A stretch of DNA of 45,643 nt. It comes from Burkholderiaceae bacterium (GTDB lineage: Bacteria > Pseudomonadota > Gammaproteobacteria > Burkholderiales > Burkholderiaceae_E). Of this stretch, positions 26,018 through 33,170 are shown one piece after another. Under the pieces are notes generated by a model. It saw nothing but the letters and a program-made list of their open reading frames with translations. It had not been told where the DNA came from and searched no databases. Where the stretch lies: assembly GCA_019635275.1 (NCBI GenBank), contig JAHBZV010000022.1:1-45643 (forward strand). The letters are read 5' to 3'. Every line of letters begins with the position of its first letter. Position 1 is the stretch's first letter. The position numbers and the translations under genes were made by a program.

Positions 26018-26812
26018 ATGAGGCAATACCTCGATCTCCTTGACCGGATCCTGCGCGAGGGCGTCGATCGCCCCGACCGCACCGGCACCGGCACCCGCGC
26101 CGTCTTCGGCCACCAGATGCGATTCGACCTCGCCGCAGGCTTTCCGCTGGTCACGACCAAGAAGCTTCACGTCCGCTCGATCGTCTACGAGCTGCTGTGG
26201 TTCCTGAAGGGCGACACCAACGTCCGTTACCTGCACGAGAATCGCGTCAGCATCTGGGACGAGTGGGCCGACGCCAATGGCGATCTCGGCCCGGTCTACG
26301 GCAAGCAATGGCGCGACTGGACGACCGCCGACGGCCGCCACGTCGACCAGATCGCGGAGCTCGTGCGCCAGATCCGGGACGACCCGTGGTCGCGGCGGCA
26401 GATCGTCAGCGCCTGGAACGTCGGCGACCTGCCCGCGATGAAGCTCGCGCCCTGCCACTGCCTGTTCCAGACCGCGGTGATCGGCGGCCGGCTGCACCTG
26501 CAGCTCTACCAGCGTTCGTGCGACGTCTTCCTCGGCGTGCCGTTCAACATCGCCAGCTACGCGCTGCTGCTCGCGATGCTCGCGCACCAGTGCGACCTCG
26601 AGCCGGGCGAGTTCGTCTGGACCGGCGGCGACGTCCATCTGTACAGCAACCATCTCGAGCAGGCACGGCTGCAGCTGCAGCGCGAGCCCCTGCCGCTGCC
26701 GCGCCTCGAGTTCGCGCGCAAGCCGGCGTCGATCGACCAGTACGAGTACGAGGACTTCCGCTTCGTCGGCTACCAGTCGCACCCGCACATCGCGGCGCCG
26801 GTCGCCGTCTAG
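26018..26812 (+). CDS. thyA: thymidylate synthase
   Basis: Makes dTMP from dUMP with methylene-tetrahydrofolate. At 264 residues it is the same length as the E. coli enzyme, and the nucleophile falls at Cys146 in LAPCHCLFQ. Other landmarks are [22 protein letters not shown], the dUMP-binding [20 protein letters not shown] and [11 protein letters not shown]. The ATG at 26018 was chosen because an upstream extension in the same frame lacks family similarity. It may be cotranscribed with gspC. It converges on the Rrf2 gene with only 12 bases between stop codons. Confidence 0.97.
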   Translation: MRQYLDLLDRILREGVDRPDRTGTGTRAVFGHQMRFDLAAGFPLVTTKKLHVRSIVYELLWFLKGDTNVRYLHENRVSIWDEWADANGDLGPVYGKQWRDWTTADGRHVDQIAELVRQIRDDPWSRRQIVSAWNVGDLPAMKLAPCHCLFQTAVIGGRLHLQLYQRSCDVFLGVPFNIASYALLLAMLAHQCDLEPGEFVWTGGDVHLYSNHLEQARLQLQREPLPLPRLEFARKPASIDQYEYEDFRFVGYQSHPHIAAPVAV

Positions 26813-26824
26813 GGCGCATTCACA

Positions 26825-27337
26825 CTAGGGCGCAGCCCCGGCGGCCTTGCGGCCGCGACGCCGGGGAGCGGCCGGCTCGGCAGTCGCCTCCTCTCCGTTC
26901 AGCGGCGCTGCCGGCCCGATCGGCCTGCCCTGCTGGCGCTCGATCAGGCGCAGCATCGTCGCGAGCGTGATCGAGCTGAGCGTCGCCTTGGCGATCTCGT
27001 CGATCTCGGAGAGCACCGCTCCGAGCGCCATGCCCACCGGCGTCGACTCGCTCGGCTCGCGACGCTCGCCCGGCGGCGGGGCAAGGTCCTCGAACAGGCG
27101 AATGACGTCCATCAGCGTGATCCGCCGCGCGTTGCCCGCGAAACGATAGCCGCCGCCCACGCCGCGCACCGACTCCACGATGCCGGTGCGCGCGAGTTCC
27201 GACAGCACCTTCGCGAGGTGATGCGGCGAGACGCCGTACTTCCCGGCGATCTCGGCCGCCGGGATGTGGCGCCCCGGATCGATCGCGAACTCGAGCACGC
27301 TGTACAGCGCGAGCGAAGTGTTCTTCTGCAGCCTCAT
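26825..27337 (-). CDS. Rrf2-family transcriptional regulator without cysteines
   Basis: A 170-residue DNA-binding protein of the Rrf2 family (IscR, NsrR, CymR relatives). The winged helix spans about residues 1-65 with the recognition part AAEIAGKYGVSPHHLAKVLSELARTGIVESVRG and the wing GVGGGYRFA. The dimerisation helix follows. Iron-sulfur Rrf2 proteins hold three Cys in the loop after about residue 90; here that loop reads APPPGERREPSESTP and the whole protein has no Cys, so it cannot bind a cluster in the usual way. The C-terminus is a basic Ala/Pro tail (RRRGRKAAG). It lies 15 bases behind a GNAT gene, likely in one operon, divergent from the liv-pad-hcr run. Its probable operator is at 27928-27943. 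Confidence 0.88.
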   Translation of the reverse strand: MRLQKNTSLALYSVLEFAIDPGRHIPAAEIAGKYGVSPHHLAKVLSELARTGIVESVRGVGGGYRFAGNARRITLMDVIRLFEDLAPPPGERREPSESTPVGMALGAVLSEIDEIAKATLSSITLATMLRLIERQQGRPIGPAAPLNGEEATAEPAAPRRRGRKAAGAAP

Positions 27338-27352
27338 TGCATGCGCTCGCAG

Positions 27353-27886
27353 TCAGGCATCGAGGTCCATCTCCAGCGGTATGAACGGCCCGGTCATCAT
27401 GCCCTGGCTGCGAAAGAACGACAGGATCAGCGTGTTGTCGCGGGCGAGGATCGTGCGCAGCTTGCGCACGCCGAGTCGCCTGAACCCGGCGCGCAGCGCG
27501 TCGAGCATCCGCGTGGCGATGCCCGCCAGCCGGAACTCGGGCGCGACGTCGATCGCGAACACCCAACCGCAGGGCGGCGCGCCGAATTCCCAGTCGCGCA
27601 CTTCGCCGATGATGAATCCGGCGACGCGGCCGTCGGCCTCGGCCACCAGGAAGTGGCGCTCGGGCCGTGCGCCGTCGCCGTAGCGGCGGAACACCGACAA
27701 CCAGTAGGGGCGCTTCTCGACGCCGGTCACCGTCGCGTCGATCGCGATGACCTGGTCGAGGTCCGCGCGCCGCGCGGCGCGGATGACGACCCGATCGCCG
27801 GGCTTGCCCGCGGGCGCGCGAGCGGCCGCCGGACGCCGCCGGGCCCGGGCGCCGCCTGCGCCCGCTCGTGTCGATGCCTTCGTCAT
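27353..27886 (-). CDS. GNAT-family acetyltransferase
   Basis: A 177-residue GNAT protein from ATG 27886. The reading frame stays open further upstream into the operator region, but similarity begins only after this ATG. The first 30 residues are a basic Ala/Arg-rich extension. The fold then runs from VVIRAARRADLDQVIAIDATVTG, through the beta4 region WVFAIDVAP, to the acetyl-CoA loop FRLAGIATRML (about residues 118-128). The start of the domain closely resembles both GNAT domains of the tandem protein at the other end of the aromatic cluster. Being cotranscribed with an Rrf2 regulator, and next to CoA-ligase genes, it may acetylate a protein such as the ligase, but the acceptor is unknown. Confidence 0.85.
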   Translation of the reverse strand: MTKASTRAGAGGARARRRPAAARAPAGKPGDRVVIRAARRADLDQVIAIDATVTGVEKRPYWLSVFRRYGDGARPERHFLVAEADGRVAGFIIGEVRDWEFGAPPCGWVFAIDVAPEFRLAGIATRMLDALRAGFRRLGVRKLRTILARDNTLILSFFRSQGMMTGPFIPLEMDLDA

Positions 27887-27927
27887 CGCTGCCCCGAAAG
27901 TCTGATACAGATCAATTGAATACCCGC

Positions 27928-27943
27928 ATTCTGGTACCAGAAT
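27928..27943. promoter_or_regulatory. perfect 16-bp palindrome, likely Rrf2 operator
   Basis: ATTCTGGTACCAGAAT is its own reverse complement. It lies 42 bases from the GNAT start and about 200 bases before livK, between the divergent units. A TTGAAT that could act as a -35 box for the plus-strand promoter begins 12 bases upstream (27916-27921), so a bound protein would cover the promoter core. A near copy occurs at 44415-44430 upstream of the hemerythrin gene. Length and symmetry suit an Rrf2 dimer, and the nearest regulator gene encodes one. This assignment is inference. Confidence 0.65.
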
Positions 27944-28009
27944 AGGTGTTAATGGGCGCGCTGTAAACGTCTCCGCTGCATCCGACCCGGCTGTCGCCCC
28001 ATGCAGACA

Positions 28010-28045
28010 CCATCGGGCAAGCCCGCTCCGGGGCTTGCCCGATGG
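28010..28045 (+). other. 15-bp perfect stem-loop in the liv operon leader
   Basis: CCATCGGGCAAGCCC (28010-28024) is followed by the loop GCTCCG and the exact complement GGGCTTGCCCGATGG (28031-28045). It lies between the palindromic operator and livK, about 97 bases before the ATG. No T run follows, so a plain intrinsic terminator is unlikely. A smaller hairpin (GGCCGC-CTC-GCGGCC) follows at 28096-28110. Possible roles are mRNA stabilisation, attenuation with a factor, or a REP-like element. Confidence 0.6.
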
Positions 28046-28141
28046 CACCCGTGCCCTGCCTCGCGCAACACGCGCGCGTCGGGGCGATACCGGCAGGCCG
28101 CCTCGCGGCCGCGTCGTCGCAGACAAGAAGAGGAGACTCGA

Positions 28142-29308
28142 ATGAAATTCGTCGCAAGCGCCCGGAACGCGATCCGGCTCGCCGGCACCTTCGCCGCGGC
28201 AGCCCTGATCGGGACCGGGACCGTCGCCGCCCAGGAGCCTATCAGAATCGGTGCCTTCCTCTCGGTCACGGGGCCCGCCGCGTTCCTCGGCGACCCCGAG
28301 CAGAAGACCCTGGAGATGTACGTCGAGCGCATCAATTCGGCCGGCGGCGTGCTCGGCCGCAAGCTGCAGCTGTTCGCCTACGACAGCGGCGGCGACGCCG
28401 AGAAGGCGCGCACGTTCACCAAGCGCCTGATCGAGCAGGACAAGGTCGACGTCATCGTCGGCGGGTCAACCACCGGCGAGACGATGGCCGCGATCCCGCT
28501 GGTCGAACAGGCGCAGGTGCCGTTCATCTCGCTCGCGGGCGCCGTCGTCATCATCGAGCCGGTCAAGAAGTGGGTGTTCAAGACGCCGCACACCGACCGG
28601 ATGGCCTGCGAGAAGATCTTCACCGACATGAACGCGCGCAAGCTCACGAAGCTCGCGCTGATCTCGGGCGCCGGCGGCTTCGACAAGTCGCTGCGCGCCG
28701 AGTGCATCAAGGTCGCGCCCAAGCACGGCATCGAGATCGTCGCCGACGAGAGCTACGGCGCAGCCGACACCGACATGACCGCTCAGCTCACGAAGATCAA
28801 GGGCACCGCCGGCGTTCAGGCGGTGATGAACTGCGGATTCGGCCAGGGACCGGCGATCGTCACCAAGAACTACAAGCAGATCGGGATGACCCTGCCGCTG
28901 TACCAGTCGCACGGTGTCGCGTCCAAGGAGTTCATCAAGCTGGCCGGCGGCGCCGCCGAGGGAGTCCGCCTGCCCGCCGCCGCGCTGCTGGTCGGCAACA
29001 TCCTTCCCGACAGCAATCCGCAGAAGCCGGTCGTGGTCGGCTACAAGAAGGACTACGAGGCCCGTTACAAGTCCGACGTTTCCACGTTCGGCGGCCACGC
29101 GTACGATGGCCTGATGATCGCCGTGGAGGCGATCAAGCGCGCCGGCGGCACCGACCGGGCGAAGGTTCGCGACGAGATCGAGAAGACCAAGGGCTATGTC
29201 GGCACCGGCGGCGTCGTCAACATGTCGCCGTCCGATCACATGGGCCTGGACCTCAGCGCGTTCCAGATGCTCGAGATCCGCAACGGCGACTGGACGCTGG
29301 TGAAATAG
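28142..29308 (+). CDS. livK: branched-chain-amino-acid-type ABC transporter, binding protein
   Basis: Periplasmic binding protein of 388 residues, preceded by a strong ribosome site (AGAGGAG about 8 bases before the ATG). The signal peptide ends near TGTVAAQEP. The mature part starts with IRIGAFLSVTGPAAFLGDPE and contains VDVIVGGSTTGETMAAIPL, KTPHTDRMACEKIF and FGGHAYDGLMIAVEAIKRAGG, all typical of LivK-like family 6 proteins. Relatives in other aromatic-degradation clusters bind aromatic acids rather than leucine. The position at the head of a liv-pad-hcr run supports phenylacetate-type ligands by context only. A 255-base non-coding leader with a palindrome and a hairpin precedes it. Confidence 0.88.
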   Translation: MKFVASARNAIRLAGTFAAAALIGTGTVAAQEPIRIGAFLSVTGPAAFLGDPEQKTLEMYVERINSAGGVLGRKLQLFAYDSGGDAEKARTFTKRLIEQDKVDVIVGGSTTGETMAAIPLVEQAQVPFISLAGAVVIIEPVKKWVFKTPHTDRMACEKIFTDMNARKLTKLALISGAGGFDKSLRAECIKVAPKHGIEIVADESYGAADTDMTAQLTKIKGTAGVQAVMNCGFGQGPAIVTKNYKQIGMTLPLYQSHGVASKEFIKLAGGAAEGVRLPAAALLVGNILPDSNPQKPVVVGYKKDYEARYKSDVSTFGGHAYDGLMIAVEAIKRAGGTDRAKVRDEIEKTKGYVGTGGVVNMSPSDHMGLDLSAFQMLEIRNGDWTLVK

Positions 29309-29345
29309 CGCGAGGCAGCGGCGGCTCGCCGGGCGGGGGCGCACC

Positions 29346-30221
29346 ATGGGCGGACAATGGGTTCAGTTCGTCGCCGGCGGGCTCACCGTCGGCGCGATCT
29401 ACGCCCTGGTGGCGCTCGGCTTCTCGATCATCTTCAACGCCAGCCGGGTGATCAACTTCGCCCAGGGCGAGTTCGTGATGATCGGCGGCATGAGCGCCGT
29501 CTCGCTGGTCGCCGCCGGCGCGCCGATGCCGGTGGCGATCCTCGGGGCCGTCGCCGTCTCGGGCGTCGTCGGCTTGCTGCTCGAGCGGCTCGCGGTCGGC
29601 CAGGCTCGCAACGCCGACGTCGTGACGCTGATCATCATCACCATCGGCGCGTCGATCTTCCTGCGCGGCCTCGCGCAACTCGTCTGGGACAAGCGCATCC
29701 ACCCGCTGCCTGCGCTGTCGGGCGACACCCCGATCTCGATCTTCGGCGCGACGATCGTGCCGCAGAGCCTGTGGGTGATCGGCGTCACGGTGGTGATCGT
29801 GGCGCTGCTGTCGTGGTTCTTCAACCGCACGCTGGCCGGCAAGGCGATGCTGGCCACCTCGTACAATCGGTTCGCCGCCCAACTGGTCGGCATCGAGGTC
29901 CGCAGGGTCCTGTTCGCCAGCTTCGGGCTCGCAGCGGCGCTGGGCGCGATCGCCGGCGTGCTGATCGCGCCGATCACCTTCACCTCGTACGACACCGGCA
30001 TCATGCTCGGCCTGAAGGGATTCGCCGCGGCGATCCTCGGCGGCCTGGGCAACTTTGCCGGCGCCATCGCAGGCGGGCTGGTGCTCGGCCTGCTCGAGAG
30101 CCTGGGCGCCGGCTACGTGTCGTCGGCGTACAAGGACGTGATCGCGTTCGTGATCATCCTCGCCGTGCTGTTCGTCCGCCCCGATGGAATCCTTGGTGCA
30201 GTCAAGAGCGAACGCGTCTGA
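29346..30221 (+). CDS. livH: ABC transporter permease, LivH type
   Basis: Inner-membrane permease of 291 residues with about eight helices. Landmarks are FVAGGLTVGAIYALVALGFSIIFNASRVINFAQGEF at the N-terminus, a central region with TSYNRFAAQLVGIEVRRVLF, and GLKGFAAAILGGLGNFAGAIAGGL, the ATPase-coupling segment. It starts 37 bases after livK. Its last 38 bases overlap the start chosen for livM. Confidence 0.92.
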   Translation: MGGQWVQFVAGGLTVGAIYALVALGFSIIFNASRVINFAQGEFVMIGGMSAVSLVAAGAPMPVAILGAVAVSGVVGLLLERLAVGQARNADVVTLIIITIGASIFLRGLAQLVWDKRIHPLPALSGDTPISIFGATIVPQSLWVIGVTVVIVALLSWFFNRTLAGKAMLATSYNRFAAQLVGIEVRRVLFASFGLAAALGAIAGVLIAPITFTSYDTGIMLGLKGFAAAILGGLGNFAGAIAGGLVLGLLESLGAGYVSSAYKDVIAFVIILAVLFVRPDGILGAVKSERV

Positions 30222-31182
30222 GCGCCACGCGCCGGCCGCGCAGTGGTGGGCCTCGCCGCGCACCGGCGGCCTGGCGACGCTCGCGCTGGCGATCGCACTC
30301 GCGCCGCTGGTGCTGGCCAACGACTATTTCTACGACGTCGCGATCCTCGTCGGGCTGAACGCGATCGTCTGCGTCGGGCTGAACCTGCTGATCGGCTACG
30401 CCGGGCAGATCAGCCTCGGCCACGCCGGCTTCTTCGGGCTCGGCGCCTACGGGTCGGCGCTGCTCACTTCGCGCTACGGCGTGCCGCCGCTGGCCGCGCT
30501 CGCCGTCGCGACGGCGGGCGTGGGCCTGATGGCCTTCGTCGTCGGGCGCCCGATCCTGCGCCTGAAGGGGCACTACCTCGCGATGGCCACGCTCGGACTG
30601 GGCGTGATCGTGTCGATCGTGCTCGCGAACGAAGACCGCGTCACCGGCGGGCCCGACGGCATGGCGGTTCCGCCGTTCACCGTGCTCGGCCACGCCATCC
30701 AGGGCGAACAGGTCTGGTACTGGATCGTTGGCGCGTGCCTGCTGCTCGCGGTATGGCTGGCGCTGAACCTGATCGAGTCGCCGACCGGGCGCGCGTTGCG
30801 CGCGCTGCACACCTCCGAGGTGGCCGCGGAGGTCGTCGGCATCGACAGCGCGCGGCAGAAACTGATGGTCTTCGTCGTGTCGGCCGTGTTTGCGGCGGTG
30901 GCCGGCGGGCTCACCGCCTTCTACAGCGGCTTCATCACGCCGGCGAAGGCGTCGTTCATGCACTCGGTCGAACTGGTGACGATGGTCGTCTTCGGTGGCA
31001 TGGCGTCGACCTTCGGCGCCGTCGTCGGGGCGGCCGTGCTCACGGTGCTTCCGCAGGCACTCACGGTGGTCAAGGAGTACGAGATGGTCGTGCTCGGCGC
31101 CATCATGATGGCCACGATGATCTTCCTGCCGCGCGGGGCAGTGCCCACGCTCGCCGGCTGGCTGCGCCGCGGGCGCAGGTGA
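30184..31182 (+). CDS. livM: ABC transporter permease, LivM type
   Basis: Inner-membrane permease of up to 332 residues. The first hydrophobic helix begins near residue 28, followed by LNAIVCVGLNLLIGYAGQISLGHAGFFGLGAYG, which is diagnostic of LivM, and later VGIDSARQKLMVFVVSAVFAAVAGGL. The ATG at 30184 gives a 38-base overlap with livH; a GTG at 30196 is an equally possible start, and the protein family does not decide between them. The gene ends in a four-base GTGA overlap with livG. Confidence 0.9.
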   Translation: MESLVQSRANASERHAPAAQWWASPRTGGLATLALAIALAPLVLANDYFYDVAILVGLNAIVCVGLNLLIGYAGQISLGHAGFFGLGAYGSALLTSRYGVPPLAALAVATAGVGLMAFVVGRPILRLKGHYLAMATLGLGVIVSIVLANEDRVTGGPDGMAVPPFTVLGHAIQGEQVWYWIVGACLLLAVWLALNLIESPTGRALRALHTSEVAAEVVGIDSARQKLMVFVVSAVFAAVAGGLTAFYSGFITPAKASFMHSVELVTMVVFGGMASTFGAVVGAAVLTVLPQALTVVKEYEMVVLGAIMMATMIFLPRGAVPTLAGWLRRGRR

Positions 31183-32024
31183 ACGTGGCGGAGTCGATCG
31201 TGAACCGGCCTACCGCGAGCGCGAACGCGCCGGCGTCCACGTCCGGCGGGCTGCTGGTCGAGGGGCTGTCGAAGGAGTTCGGCGGCATCCACGCGGTGCA
31301 GGATCTCTCCTTCTCGATCGGCGAGGGCAAGGTCCACTCGATCATCGGCCCCAATGGCGCCGGCAAGACGACGCTACTGAACCTGCTGACTGGCGTCTAC
31401 GTCCCCACCGCCGGCCGCATCCGCCTCGGCGGCCGAGACCTCACCGGCCAGCCCGCGCACGCGTTCGCCGCCGCCGGCATCGGGCGCACGTTCCAGAACC
31501 TGCAGATCTTCTTCAACATGAGCGCGCTCGAGAACGTGATGACCGGGCGCCACCTGCGCGAGCGCTGCGGCCTGATCGCCACGCTGTTGCGCGCGCCGCA
31601 GCTGGCGCGCGCTGAGCGCGACTGCCGCAGCCGCGCGATCGAGCTGTTGCGCTTCGTCGGCCTCGCCGCCCATGCCGGATCGAGCGCCGATTCGATGCCC
31701 TATGGCGCGCTCAAGCGACTCGAGATCGCGCGCGCGCTGGCAGGCGACCCGAAGATCCTGCTGCTCGACGAGCCGGCGGCGGGCCTGAACCCGACCGAAT
31801 CGCAGGAGATCGCCGCGCTCATCCGTCGGCTCGCCGAAGCCGGGACGACCGTCGTGCTGGTCGAACACAACATGCGCCTGGTGATGGGCGTCTCGGACCA
31901 CATCCTGGTGCTCGACTACGGCCGCAAGCTCGCCGAGGGCAACGCCGAGCAGGTGCGCAACGATCCGCGGGTAATCGAGGCCTATCTCGGCGCAGCAGGC
32001 GAGCCGGAGCACGCGCATGCTTGA
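31179..32024 (+). CDS. livG: ABC transporter ATPase, LivG type
   Basis: ATPase of 281 residues. The start is taken at GTG 31179, overlapping the livM stop; GTG codons at 31185 and 31200 are alternatives. The first 24 residues are an Ala/Ser/Thr-rich lead-in before LLVEGLSKEFGGIHAVQDLS. Walker A is GPNGAGKTT, the signature region reads MPYGALKRLEIARAL in the manner of LivG proteins, and Walker B is ILLLDEPAAGLNPTE. It forms the ATPase pair with LivF, which overlaps its end by eight bases. Confidence 0.92.
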   Translation: MNVAESIVNRPTASANAPASTSGGLLVEGLSKEFGGIHAVQDLSFSIGEGKVHSIIGPNGAGKTTLLNLLTGVYVPTAGRIRLGGRDLTGQPAHAFAAAGIGRTFQNLQIFFNMSALENVMTGRHLRERCGLIATLLRAPQLARAERDCRSRAIELLRFVGLAAHAGSSADSMPYGALKRLEIARALAGDPKILLLDEPAAGLNPTESQEIAALIRRLAEAGTTVVLVEHNMRLVMGVSDHILVLDYGRKLAEGNAEQVRNDPRVIEAYLGAAGEPEHAHA

Positions 32025-32718
32025 AGTCGAGGCACTGTCGAGCCGCTACGGCCGGATCACCGCGCTCGATTCGGTCAGCCTGCGCGTCGATCGCGGCGAG
32101 CTCGTCGCGCTGGTCGGCGCCAACGGCGCAGGCAAGTCGACGCTGCTGCGCGCGCTCTCCGGCGTCCAGCCTGCGGCAGCCGGCAGCGTGCGCTTCGAAG
32201 GCGCCGACGTGACCCGCGCCTCCGCCAGATCGCGCGTGCGCATGGGCATCGTGCAGGTGCCCGAAGGACGACAGGTATTCGGCCCGCTGACGGTCGAGGA
32301 CAACCTGATGCTGGGCGCCTACCTGCGCCCGCCCGGCGAAATTCGTCCGGGCCTCGAGCAGGTCTACGCGCTGTTTCCGATCCTCGCGTCGAAGCGCAAC
32401 GACGCGGCCGGCACCCTGTCGGGCGGCCAGCAGCAGATGCTCGCGATGGGCCGCGCGCTGATGGCGCGGCCGAAGTTGCTGTTGCTCGACGAACCGAGCA
32501 TGGGGCTGGCGCCGCGCCTCGTCGCCGAGATCTTCGCCACCATCCGCTCGCTGAAGGACGCCGCCACGACGATCCTGCTGGTCGACCAGAACGCCCGCGC
32601 CGCGCTGTCGGTGGCCGATCGCGCCTACGTGCTGGAAGTGGGCCGCATCGCGCTGTCTGGTCGCGGCACCGAGCTGCTCGACGACCCTGCGGTCCAGCAG
32701 GCGTACCTCGGGCTATAG
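32017..32718 (+). CDS. livF: ABC transporter ATPase, LivF type
   Basis: ATPase of 233 residues, the usual LivF length. It opens LEVEALSSRYGRITALDSVSL, has Walker A GANGAGKST, the LivF-specific GIVQVPEGRQVFGPLTVEDNL, the signature LSGGQQQMLAMGRALM and Walker B LLLLDEPSMGLAP. It completes the five-gene transporter. The 44-base gap that follows, before the thioesterase gene, is the longest in the run up to 44379 and shows no terminator hairpin. Confidence 0.93.
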   Translation: MLEVEALSSRYGRITALDSVSLRVDRGELVALVGANGAGKSTLLRALSGVQPAAAGSVRFEGADVTRASARSRVRMGIVQVPEGRQVFGPLTVEDNLMLGAYLRPPGEIRPGLEQVYALFPILASKRNDAAGTLSGGQQQMLAMGRALMARPKLLLLDEPSMGLAPRLVAEIFATIRSLKDAATTILLVDQNARAALSVADRAYVLEVGRIALSGRGTELLDDPAVQQAYLGL

Positions 32719-32762
32719 CGCGACCCCCACCTCCCTTCCCCGAACCGAACCCGGAGAACCCG

Positions 32763-33170
32763 ATGAAAGCCTCCCTCGCCCCCGGCGTCACCCGCACCAG
32801 CCAGCTCACCGTCGACCGTGACCGCACCATCGGATTCATGGGCGAGAATGCCCGCGTCTACGCCACGCCGATGCTGGTGCAGGACATCGAGATCGCCTGC
32901 CGCGAGCTGCTGCTCGAGCACCTCGACGCCGGCGAAGACTCGGTCGGCACGCGCGTCGAACTCGACCACCTCGCCGCAACGCTGCTGGGCATGCCGGTCG
33001 AGTTGAAGGTGACGATCGCCGAGGTCAAGGGCCGCGCGGTCACTTTCGACATCGAGGGCCGCGACAGCGTCGACACGATCTGCCGCGGCCGGCACGGCCG
33101 CTTCGTCGTCGACGTCGAGGGCACGGCCGCGCGGCTGGCGGCCAAGGCCAAGAAGGCGGGCCTGGCATGA
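32763..33170 (+). CDS. FlK-like hot-dog thioesterase
   Basis: A 135-residue hot-dog protein. The family segments are YATPMLVQDIEIACRELL, VGTRVELDHLAATLLGMPV and GRHGRFVVD. Thr35, Glu43 and His69 fall at the same mutual spacing (8 and 26) as the catalytic Thr, Glu and His of fluoroacetyl-CoA thioesterase FlK, so it is probably active on an acyl-CoA with a polar alpha-position. Its stop overlaps the padB start by four bases (ATGA), tying it to phenylacetyl-CoA oxidation. I infer that it cleaves phenylglyoxylyl-CoA or a related 2-oxoacyl-CoA, or recovers CoA from dead-end esters. A ribosome site CCGGAGAA lies just upstream. Confidence 0.8.
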   Translation: MKASLAPGVTRTSQLTVDRDRTIGFMGENARVYATPMLVQDIEIACRELLLEHLDAGEDSVGTRVELDHLAATLLGMPVELKVTIAEVKGRAVTFDIEGRDSVDTICRGRHGRFVVDVEGTAARLAAKAKKAGLA

